A stretch of 20,316 nucleotides of DNA from a virus. The stretch is taken from IMG/VR virus record IMGVR_UViG_3300029286_000299, positions 1 through 20,316 of that record. One strand, written 5' to 3'. Made by a program: the position numbers and the translations under genes. Under the pieces are notes generated by a model. The model searched no databases, was not told where the DNA came from, and worked only from the letters and a program-made list of their open reading frames with translations. Below are positions 12,907 to 19,366 of this stretch, one piece after another (position 1 is the first letter of the stretch; every line of letters begins with the position of its first letter).

Positions 12907-13797
12907 ATGAGTTATAAACACATAAAGAATTTATATGCAGCTAATGAGATAATGATGTTAAGAGAATGTTATGCAATGGAAAAGATACATGGATCGAGTG
13001 CACATATTGGATGGAATGGTAGTCTTACATTCTTTGCAGGTGGCGAGAAACATGTCAATTTTGTTGCTATATTTGATCAAGAGAAACTTAAAGAGAAGTT
13101 TATTGGGTTAGGGCATGGTTCCCTGACTGATGTAGTTATATATGGAGAGGTGTATGGTGGCAAGTGTCAAGGTATGTCAGCCACTTATGGTAAGCAATTA
13201 AAATTTATTGCTTTTGAAGTTAAGATAGGTGAGTCATGGTTAGCAGTTCCGCAAGCCGAGGGAATTGTTACATCCTTTGGATTGGAATTTGTTCATTATA
13301 GAAAGATATCAACTGACCTTGCTTCATTAGATATCGAACGAGATACTCCAAGTGAACAGGCATTTCGTAATGGTTGTGCAGATCGTAATGACCCAACTAC
13401 AGTTAAGAAACGAGAAGGAATTGTGTTGCGTCCACTAATGGAATTGAGAATGAACAATGGTGAGCGCATTATATCAAAGCATAAACGAGAAGATTTTGCT
13501 GAACGTAAACATGTACCTAAAGTTGGTGATGATTTAAAATTAATAGCAGATGCTGAAACAGCCGCTAATGAGTTTGTTACATATATGAGATTAACTCACG
13601 TATTGGATAAGCTTGGAAATCCAAACGATATTACAAGGACAGGCGATGTGGTTAAAGCTATGATTGAAGATGTTTATAGGGAAGCTGCTGGCGAGATTGT
13701 TGATAATCCTATTACGAGAAGAGCAGTAAGCCGGGCAGCAGCTAAATTATATAAGGATAAGATATCAAAAATTGGGAGTCAAAATGAGTCAGCGTAG
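12907..13797 (+). CDS. RNA ligase, T4 Rnl2-like
   Basis: A 296-residue nucleotidyltransferase-type ligase. Motif I is M-E-K-I-H-G with the AMP-accepting lysine K26. Motif III is IYGEVYGG, motif IV is EGIVLRP, and motif V is ISKHKREDF with two lysines. A helical C-terminal domain (about residues 210-290) takes the place of the Rnl2 C-terminal domain. The length fits Rnl2-type RNA ligases, which use ATP to seal 3'-OH/5'-phosphate nicks, usually in duplex or structured RNA. All motifs look complete. With tRNA-Leu and tmRNA in the same window, repair of host-cleaved tRNA is a reasonable role, but no polynucleotide kinase is visible here. AAAAAAGGATAAT precedes the ATG. Confidence 0.85.
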   Translation: MSYKHIKNLYAANEIMMLRECYAMEKIHGSSAHIGWNGSLTFFAGGEKHVNFVAIFDQEKLKEKFIGLGHGSLTDVVIYGEVYGGKCQGMSATYGKQLKFIAFEVKIGESWLAVPQAEGIVTSFGLEFVHYRKISTDLASLDIERDTPSEQAFRNGCADRNDPTTVKKREGIVLRPLMELRMNNGERIISKHKREDFAERKHVPKVGDDLKLIADAETAANEFVTYMRLTHVLDKLGNPNDITRTGDVVKAMIEDVYREAAGEIVDNPITRRAVSRAAAKLYKDKISKIGSQNESA

Positions 13798-13981
13798 AGA
13801 TAAATTTGGGCGAGTGTGGAATCTCCCAGAATGTGAATTATGTCCTGAATGCGGGCAACCCGATAGTACTGGTGATTGTAATCATAAGAGAATATCCACA
13901 GCACAGTATAAGCAATTGGTTAATCAGCGATGGGATAAACGTAGGCGTCAAGATATGGAAGAAGAGGAACAATACGCATAG
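13784..13981 (+). CDS. Small zinc-knuckle protein
   Basis: The ATG at 13784 is chosen because GGGAG lies just before it; the gene overlaps the ligase end by 14 bases. The 65-residue product has C-E-L-C-P-E-C-G followed by C-N-H, a compact zinc knuckle, between basic segments, and ends in a Glu-rich tail. It is probably a small RNA- or protein-binding accessory. Its role alongside the ligase is only suggested by position. Confidence 0.6.
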   Translation: MSQRRDKFGRVWNLPECELCPECGQPDSTGDCNHKRISTAQYKQLVNQRWDKRRRQDMEEEEQYA

Positions 13982-13992
13982 AGAGGAAATAA

Positions 13993-14454
13993 ATGAAAAT
14001 AGTAATTAATGCATGTTATGGTGGTTTTTCATTATCACCACAGGCTATTAAATATTTGGCAAAAGTTGCTGGAAAGAAGTGTTATTTTTTTAAGGGCGGA
14101 CTGGGAGAACATGAGTTTACACCCGTTAATATGGAAGACATAAAAGGACTTTTCTTTTCAGCATTCAGTATTCCTAATCCCGGTGAGGTTTTGAAGTATA
14201 AAAAACCGTGGCATGAGATGACAATGAAAGAGAAAGATGCTAGTAATAAACTATATAACTCTGTTAGTCTTTCTAGTAGGGATTATGATAGGACGGATCC
14301 TAAACTTATAGAGTGTGTAGAAAAACTTGGGGACAAGGCAAACGGTAGTTGTGCCAAACTTAGAGTTATTGAGATACCCGATGGTATTGATTATGAGATA
14401 GATGAATATGATGGTTTCGAATCAGTAGAAGAAAAACATAGAAGTTGGGGTTAA
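13993..14454 (+). CDS. Conserved-looking phage protein (CYGGFSLS / EYDG)
   Basis: A 153-residue protein. The N-terminal K-I-V-I-N-x-C-Y-G-G-F-S-L-S and the C-terminal block DPKLIECVEKLGDKANG...LRVIEIPDGIDYEIDEYDGFE...H are the two hallmarks of a protein widely seen in large phages and bacterial mobile regions, with unknown function. The second block is well formed here and the protein appears complete. AGAGGAAAT precedes the ATG. No catalytic residues can be assigned. Confidence 0.75.
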   Translation: MKIVINACYGGFSLSPQAIKYLAKVAGKKCYFFKGGLGEHEFTPVNMEDIKGLFFSAFSIPNPGEVLKYKKPWHEMTMKEKDASNKLYNSVSLSSRDYDRTDPKLIECVEKLGDKANGSCAKLRVIEIPDGIDYEIDEYDGFESVEEKHRSWG

Positions 14455-14455
14455 G

Positions 14456-14635
14456 ATGGATGTAGCAAAAGTAGCTGAACGCATTACTAAAAAATTAGAA
14501 CGGGATATCCTTGATCGTTATTGGATTGATGAATGTTGGCGCAGTATCTGTAAGACTAATAAACGTGAAATTAGATTAGCCTGGAAAACTATAATACAAA
14601 AAGAACTGAAAAAGCAAAATGAAAAAGCCAAATAA
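14456..14635 (+). CDS. Small helical basic protein
   Basis: A 59-residue frame beginning one base past the previous stop and overlapping the radical SAM gene by 17 bases. It is almost entirely helical, with regularly spaced charged residues, a W-I-D-E-C-W-R-S-I-C segment and a Lys-rich end. It may be a helper or regulator of the radical SAM enzyme, inferred only from the overlap. Confidence 0.5.
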   Translation: MDVAKVAERITKKLERDILDRYWIDECWRSICKTNKREIRLAWKTIIQKELKKQNEKAK

Positions 14636-15710
14636 ACTACAGTTAATAATTATTAATGGCAAGGAATATACTTTCGTAGAGACGGACAAGGCTAAGTTAG
14701 TACGCGGGCCTGATTACAACCTTATGTTCAACAAGGCAGATGGGCAAATGTTACGTTGGGGAGTTAATAAGGAAGATGATCCTATATTCTCCCCAATTGG
14801 GCCGGAGATACTTGATATTGAAATTGCTAAGAATGGTTGTCCTAATAAGTGTGCCTGGTGTTATAAAAGTAACACTAATGATGCACCCACTAATATGTCA
14901 TTGGATACGTTTAAGCAGATCATTAGTTTATTCCCCTTAGTGTTGACACAAATAGCCATTGGTACGACAGGAGCAAAAACTAATCCAGATCTTATAAAGA
15001 TGATGGCATGGTGCAGAGAGATAGGTATTATTCCTAATATTACTGTATCAGGTATAGACATGGATAGAACCATTGGTGAACAGATGGCTGAGCACCTTGG
15101 AGCTATTGCAATTAGTGTTTACCCCGGACATAAGGAGGAAGCGTATAACACTATTGAAATGATGTCTAAGCGATACTGCATGAATCAGGTTAATATCCAT
15201 ATATTTACAGCTATGGAGACCATGGGATTTGTAAATACAGTTATTGATGAAATTAAAACTGATTCAAGACTATCACGATTGAATGCTGTTGTTTTCTTGG
15301 GAGTTAAACCCAAAGGTAGGGCTGTTGGTAATTATACCCCCATTGATATAGCTACATGTAAGGAAATCATAAACAAGTGCATGGTATATAAACTTAATTA
15401 TGGTTTTGATTCTTGTGGCGCTCGTAGGTTCGAAAAAGCAGTAGAATCTATGGATATTGATGAGATAGTAAAACAGTCATTTAGACAAGCATCGGAACCA
15501 TGTGAATCAGCGCTGTTTTCTTTCTATGTTGATGTAAATGGTATGGCTTGGTATTGTTCATTTGCAGAAAATCACGAAGATGTAATCCCAGTTAATATGT
15601 TGGATGTAAAGGATTTTTATAGGGATGTATGGTATGCTACACCTGTGAAGGCATTTAGAGCAAAAGTTATGGCTAGCAATCGTGCGTGTCCTATTTACAA
15701 ACTAGATTAA
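14619..15710 (+). CDS. Radical SAM enzyme with auxiliary-cluster-like C-terminus
   Basis: A 363-residue protein. The iron-sulfur motif CPNKCAWCYKS (C74-x3-C78-x2-C81) identifies a radical S-adenosylmethionine enzyme. A strand-helix pattern consistent with a partial TIM barrel runs to about residue 235. Cysteines at 266, 295, 313 and 357 could hold an auxiliary cluster like the SPASM/twitch domains of peptide-modifying members, although no exact SPASM spacing is seen. The N-terminal 60 residues are an added strand-rich domain. Substrate is unknown; possibilities include a peptide, a tRNA base or a nucleotide. Such genes occur in some large phages. A structured RNA follows the stop directly. 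Confidence 0.82.
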   Translation: MKKPNKLQLIIINGKEYTFVETDKAKLVRGPDYNLMFNKADGQMLRWGVNKEDDPIFSPIGPEILDIEIAKNGCPNKCAWCYKSNTNDAPTNMSLDTFKQIISLFPLVLTQIAIGTTGAKTNPDLIKMMAWCREIGIIPNITVSGIDMDRTIGEQMAEHLGAIAISVYPGHKEEAYNTIEMMSKRYCMNQVNIHIFTAMETMGFVNTVIDEIKTDSRLSRLNAVVFLGVKPKGRAVGNYTPIDIATCKEIINKCMVYKLNYGFDSCGARRFEKAVESMDIDEIVKQSFRQASEPCESALFSFYVDVNGMAWYCSFAENHEDVIPVNMLDVKDFYRDVWYATPVKAFRAKVMASNRACPIYKLD

Positions 15711-15714
15711 TAAT

Positions 15715-15825
15715 TAGGTGTCGGAGCTACCGTCGGTACCGCCGGAAAGTAGACGTAGTGTGGGGATATCTCTATGCCTTGAGAAATACGAGAATTTGAG
15801 CACTATCATTACACGCACCTATTTT
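15715..15825 (+). ncRNA. Structured RNA element C (leader after radical SAM gene)
   Basis: A non-coding gap closed by TAGGTG/CACCTA (15715-15720 with 15816-15821). Inside are a TACC-GTC-GGTA hairpin (15728-15738), an alternative CTAC/GTAG pairing (15727-15730 with 15749-15752), TAGTG/CACTA (15756-15760 with 15801-15805) and TCTC/GAGA (15769-15772 with 15781-15784). The closing helix is followed by TTTT, then ATAAGGAGA. The segment GGAAA...CGTAGTGT...CTCTATG parallels element A. No known class is recognised. Confidence 0.5.
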
Positions 15826-15837
15826 ATAAGGAGAAAG

Positions 15838-16004
15838 ATGATTAATTTTACGCAGTGTTTTCAACTTTGTTTTGTTTAATTTTGGCTATCGTATGGAAAA
15901 GATCAGATATTTTTAATACATGTGTTAAAGTATTAATCTGGTTATTGGCTATTTGGGGAATAATTGTTTCGTTGCAATTAGAAGGTTTTATTATTAGACC
16001 ATGA
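15838..16004 (+). pseudogene. Frameshifted small two-span membrane protein
   Basis: A strong AAGGAG precedes ATG 15838, but that frame stops after 13 codons (TAA 15877-15879). One extra T in the TTTT run at 15846-15849 would join it to a frame continuing to TGA 16002-16004. The repaired product would be about 55 residues with two hydrophobic spans (STLFCLILAIV and VLIWLLAIWGIIVSL). GTG 15855 could start the longer part alone but has no ribosome binding site nearby. This may be a true lesion, a sequencing slip in a T-run, or ribosomal slippage on TTT. Confidence 0.45.
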
Positions 16005-16014
16005 AAGGATAGTA

Positions 16015-16506
16015 ATGAAGTTTAAATTATATTTGGATATGGATGGTGTAATTACGGATTTCATGGGACGTTTCAAGGAATTATTTAAGGTAGATGTAGC
16101 AGCCTATGAGACTGAACATGGAGTGGAATCAATTTGGAAACCTATTAATGAACATGGCGTTAAGTTTTGGGCTAATATACCGTGGACGTATGATGGTCAC
16201 AGATTGTGGAGATATGTTAAAAAGTTTGATCCGATAATTATTTCGGCTAGACCTAAGTTAACATTATCTAAATTTGTGGCACCGGGTAAGCAGATATGGC
16301 TCGATAAAGAGGTAGGTAAACATGTAGCAAGGCATATTGGTAGAAGGAAAGATAAGATTAAACTTTGCCAATTTGGCCGTGTACTTATTGATGATTATGA
16401 AAAGACCGTAATTGAATGGCGTGAACGAGGCGGAATAGGTATTGTGCATAAGTCTGCAGATGATACCATTCGTAAACTTAGTCAATGGATGAAAGATTTA
16501 AAATGA
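16015..16506 (+). CDS. HAD-type 5'(3')-deoxyribonucleotidase-like phosphatase
   Basis: A 163-residue protein. The first segment LYLDMDGVITDF carries the HAD nucleophile pair D8 and D10. A later ISARP resembles motif II (S/T) of the superfamily, a lysine in the KDKIKLC region is suitable for motif III, and LIDDYEKTV supplies the motif IV acids. The length and the GVITDF cap style match nucleotidase-like members that dephosphorylate nucleoside monophosphates. Together with NrdJ this would adjust nucleotide pools during phage DNA synthesis. AAAGGAT precedes the ATG and the stop overlaps the next start. Confidence 0.8.
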   Translation: MKFKLYLDMDGVITDFMGRFKELFKVDVAAYETEHGVESIWKPINEHGVKFWANIPWTYDGHRLWRYVKKFDPIIISARPKLTLSKFVAPGKQIWLDKEVGKHVARHIGRRKDKIKLCQFGRVLIDDYEKTVIEWRERGGIGIVHKSADDTIRKLSQWMKDLK

Positions 16507-16721
16507 ATGCAACAGAGCAATATTATGTGGCTAAATGTATAGCAAAAAAGTCAAAAGTCTTTGGACAATATCTTTCACAAACACAAGGCGAATTTGCATT
16601 TTTTACAAAAGATATTTATAGGGCACATTTAATAACTTTTGATGATAAAATGAAGTACAGGAATAAATACACACGACTTATTCCGGTAGTTATTACAATT
16701 AAGGAAAAACATAGAAAATGA
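16503..16721 (+). CDS. Small basic protein, unknown function
   Basis: Begins at an ATGA overlap with the phosphatase gene and gives 72 residues. The protein is basic, with strand-helix alternation (YYVAKCIAKKSKVFGQYLS, GEFAFFTKDIYRAHLITF) and a Lys-rich end. No recognised domain. Its stop overlaps the next start by four bases. Confidence 0.6.
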   Translation: MNATEQYYVAKCIAKKSKVFGQYLSQTQGEFAFFTKDIYRAHLITFDDKMKYRNKYTRLIPVVITIKEKHRK

Positions 16722-17260
16722 ACGTATTCCGTTGGCTAAGAAGGAATAGCGGTTGGAACTGGATTAGATATCGTACTTGGGACCGTTTTCACGTTTTAAA
16801 GATGAGATATCTAAAACCAGGTTATCATGATGCAGATGAACGACTTATAAATGCGATTTTCGAGGTTTTATGCGATTTTATGGAAAATGAAAAACCGGAT
16901 GAAATAGTTAATTGGGATTCAGATACTGGGCATAAACATGCTTGGTCTGAAATGACAATACTTTATAAGTGGTGGACGGGCATAAGACAATTCAGGGATG
17001 ATTATAATCCGTTATTTTTTCCAGGCATTGAAGCACCTAGTTTAGAGTTCTCTGATCGAACCACTGAACAAATACTTAACCCAATTACAGGTAAAAAAGA
17101 ATATACACGAGAATTGCATTTCAAACACACATCAAAAGAAGCTGAAGAGCGATGGCATAAAGCGTGTGAGGAGTGTACTGTGTGGGAAGAAAAATGTGAT
17201 AAGGAAGATGAAGAAATGATGATTCGTTTAATAAAGATTCGTCATTATCTTTGGACATAA
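16718..17260 (+). CDS. Conserved-looking 180-residue phage protein, Trp-rich
   Basis: An unusually tryptophan-rich helical protein. The phrases PGYHDADERLINAIFEVLCDFME and HKHAWSEMTILYKWWTGIR are the recognisable core of a protein common in large phages, always uncharacterised as far as I know. No signal peptide is visible, and the Trp residues are spread over amphipathic helices rather than membrane spans. A Glu-rich segment with two cysteines (CEECTVWEEKC) lies near residue 150. Overlapping starts on both sides place it in the same coupled unit as the phosphatase. Confidence 0.7.
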   Translation: MNVFRWLRRNSGWNWIRYRTWDRFHVLKMRYLKPGYHDADERLINAIFEVLCDFMENEKPDEIVNWDSDTGHKHAWSEMTILYKWWTGIRQFRDDYNPLFFPGIEAPSLEFSDRTTEQILNPITGKKEYTRELHFKHTSKEAEERWHKACEECTVWEEKCDKEDEEMMIRLIKIRHYLWT

Positions 17261-17268
17261 GGAGAAAA

Positions 17269-17523
17269 ATGAAAGAAGTATTTGAACTAGATACGCCAGT
17301 AGGATCATATACTATCAGCTATGGCCATTTTATGCCTGATGATAAGTTAGGAACTAAATATCATTGTTGGCGGAATGGGTGTGGAATTGGTGGAGTATCT
17401 ACAACATTAGAGAAGGCTAAGAAGCATCTTATCACTGTTTTAAAGTCAGACGCAGAACGTGCTCTAAACGAACATAATGAAGAGATATACGAGATAAACA
17501 AATTACTTAGGAGTTTAAAATGA
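17269..17523 (+). CDS. Unknown 84-residue protein
   Basis: The ATG at 17269 is preferred over an in-frame TTG at 17251 because ATAAGGAGA lies directly before it. The N-terminal half is strand-rich (TPVGSYTISYGHFM, CWRNGCGIGGVSTTL), the C-terminal half one long helix (EKAKKHLITVL...). No family is recognised. The stop overlaps the following start (ATGA). Confidence 0.62.
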   Translation: MKEVFELDTPVGSYTISYGHFMPDDKLGTKYHCWRNGCGIGGVSTTLEKAKKHLITVLKSDAERALNEHNEEIYEINKLLRSLK

Positions 17524-17726
17524 AGGTTAAAGATTTAATCAAGAAACTTGAGAAGTTTGGTCCGGATGATATTGTCGTTATGGCTGGAGATGAAGAAGGT
17601 AATTATTTTAATGAACTTCAAGTGATTGAAGGTTGTGGCTGGGCAAGAGAAGATAGAGAAATAATTAGTGAAGAGGATAAAGCAGATGATGACCGTTATA
17701 CAGCGGCAGTCTGCTTATGGCCATAA
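17520..17726 (+). CDS. Small protein, KVKDLIKKLEKF / GDEEGN motif
   Basis: A 68-residue protein. The pattern K-V-K-D-L-I-x-x-L-x-K-F followed by D-D-I-V-V-M-x-G-D-E-E-G-N is very common in short phage proteins of unknown role. The first helix plus a strand suggests a compact alpha/beta domain. It ends in LWP, overlapping the next start (TAATG). The assignment to this family is confident; the function is not known. Confidence 0.75.
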   Translation: MKVKDLIKKLEKFGPDDIVVMAGDEEGNYFNELQVIEGCGWAREDREIISEEDKADDDRYTAAVCLWP

Positions 17727-18058
17727 TGAAAAATCGTGATGGATACATATCAAATAGTTCGAGCAGCACATTTATAATAATCACCACAAAAGTGATACAT
17801 AATAAAGTAATGCAGTATCTTTCAGATGATGAACGTCAGACAATTGACGCACTTATGGATAATGATTGTATTCATGTTATAAAGGGAAACAAATTACCTG
17901 ACCTGGTTGAGATAATTATAAACACAAACGATAACGGCAGTGAGTTAGATGATTTAGATGAACTAGATCCTAATATAGATGTGGTTGATGCGTTTGATAA
18001 CTACATAGCACTAATACATAAGGAAGGTTACTACGATTGTAGTCCTAGAGACGAATGA
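17726..18058 (+). CDS. SNSSSSTF N-terminal motif protein 2
   Basis: The ATG in the TAATG overlap at 17726 is chosen over an in-frame ATG at 17717, because it puts the motif at the same position as in its two relatives. The N-terminus is M-K-N-R-D-G-Y-I-SNSSSSTF-I-I-I. The remaining part of this 110-residue protein is acidic (many Asp and Glu) and unrelated to the other two motif proteins. Its stop overlaps the start of a third such gene, so two motif proteins are made from adjacent coupled genes. Function is unknown. Confidence 0.7.
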   Translation: MKNRDGYISNSSSSTFIIITTKVIHNKVMQYLSDDERQTIDALMDNDCIHVIKGNKLPDLVEIIINTNDNGSELDDLDELDPNIDVVDAFDNYIALIHKEGYYDCSPRDE

Positions 18059-18213
18059 AAATAAGAAATGGCTTTGTAAGCAACTCTAGTAGTGCTAGTT
18101 TTATTATTGCACTACCTAAGAGTTACAAACGTCAATTTGATATAGTTATGTCAGTTGATTTGGATAGTATATACGGTATCTATATCGGTATGACTATCTG
18201 CTCGCTCTGCTAA
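18055..18213 (+). CDS. SNSSSASF N-terminal motif protein 3, probably truncated
   Basis: A 52-residue frame starting at an ATGA overlap, with M-K-I-R-N-G-F-V-SNSSSASF-I-I. After about residue 40 the sequence changes character (GIYIGMTICSLC), where it reaches the likely end of the IS607-type element. The gene was probably longer before the element entered and now ends at a chance stop within it. Its relatives here are 94 and 110 residues. The lost part is not seen in the remaining window after the element. Confidence 0.58.
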   Translation: MKIRNGFVSNSSSASFIIALPKSYKRQFDIVMSVDLDSIYGIYIGMTICSLC

Positions 18214-18235
18214 TAACAGGTCATCTAACCGTTCC

Positions 18236-19366
18236 TTATAAACTAGACAATTCTGGATAAGCCAAAACTGCCTTGTTTTTAGATTTGTAACTGGCACCGT
18301 AAGGTCCAGTAAGAAACCGAGACAAAATATTCCTGCTTGCATTAATGTCTGCATTGTCAGTGTAGCCGCACTTCTGACAGCGGAATACTTCTCCGTCTCT
18401 GTTTCCTCTATCGGTATGACTACACGCTGGACAGATTTGACTGGTATAAAAAGGAGAAACAGTTCTGAACGAAACACGGTTTTGTTCAGCCTGTTGTTCT
18501 AGTCTCCCCAACCAGTATTTCCAATTCCAGCTACCAATAGAACGGCGAATATTTTTACTCAATCGCCGTTTGAGTTTACCATTATGTCCCATCTTCTTCA
18601 AGGCTTCCACCACAATCAAATCTGGATTAGTCTTAACAACTTCCTTAGCCACTTCATCAATTCTTTGCTTTAATGCTCTTCTGGCTTTTAGTTTACCGTG
18701 GCCACCTTGCTTACATCTCTTGACTCTTTCAATACATTCCTTAATATCTTTGCCAAATTGTTTTCCCGTAGATAAGGAAGCCAAAGCGTTTATTCCAGTA
18801 TCAACTCCAATACAGTTTTTACCTTCCTTCTTTAAACCAGTATCTATTTCAAAAACAAACTGAACATAGTTTTCTGTGATAATATATGAATTTAATCTCT
18901 TGCCTTTAGAACACAGTCTATTATAATGCTTGTGAAATTTTATAGGAATGTTCATTGTTATCTTGTTTCCCACGGAGGCAATATGAAGCCATGCATCAAA
19001 CTCTTTTGCTTCCTTGCTGTCCTGAAGTTCTGCTATAGTGCAAGAAACATACATTCTTTTCCCTTTATGAACAGGCTTGACCAACTTGCTTGGTTTGTTC
19101 TTCCATCTCTCTTTGGAAGCAGAAATCATGTCCAATGCTTCTCTTGCTGCCACTTTACGAAGACGGGCGGACAACCAACTATCTTTAGGAATATCAACAA
19201 TGGGCTTTAAAAGCTGTGTTTTGCTGGTCTTTTCCTTGGAATCCCAGAAATAATCAATGAAGATATTAACTACTTTTCCATACTCTTGAAGTATGTTTTG
19301 TAGTTCTTTCTTCTTTTTGTCGGTAGCAAATTTAATGCTACACTTGCTTGATCTGATTATTTTCAT
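18236..19366 (-). CDS. tnpB: TnpB RNA-guided nuclease of IS607-type element
   Basis: A 376-residue protein with the split RuvC core complete: D189 in CIGVDTG, E254 in VVEALKKM and D340 in DNADINASRN. A zinc finger has C312, C315, C330 and C333 between the second and third RuvC parts. The N-terminal part is basic and RNA-binding in character, as in the family. TnpB proteins use a guide RNA made from the element's right end to cut DNA at a matching site beside a short adjacent motif, which keeps the element in place after excision and helps it spread. The start overlaps the end of tnpA by 29 bases. The guide would extend into the phage sequence just left of the element. Confidence 0.93.
   Translation of the reverse strand: MKIIRSSKCSIKFATDKKKKELQNILQEYGKVVNIFIDYFWDSKEKTSKTQLLKPIVDIPKDSWLSARLRKVAAREALDMISASKERWKNKPSKLVKPVHKGKRMYVSCTIAELQDSKEAKEFDAWLHIASVGNKITMNIPIKFHKHYNRLCSKGKRLNSYIITENYVQFVFEIDTGLKKEGKNCIGVDTGINALASLSTGKQFGKDIKECIERVKRCKQGGHGKLKARRALKQRIDEVAKEVVKTNPDLIVVEALKKMGHNGKLKRRLSKNIRRSIGSWNWKYWLGRLEQQAEQNRVSFRTVSPFYTSQICPACSHTDRGNRDGEVFRCQKCGYTDNADINASRNILSRFLTGPYGASYKSKNKAVLAYPELSSL

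Noticed and set aside
18183-18422. 14-base repeat (18183-18196 and 18409-18422) as a transposon end repeat
   Set aside because: One copy lies in the zinc-finger codons of tnpB. A 14-base match in 20 kb is close to chance expectation, so it is weak alone.
18151-18477. Minus-strand 108-residue frame overlapping the end of tnpB
   Set aside because: It is another frame of tnpB plus flanking sequence, without a start signal or recognisable domain.
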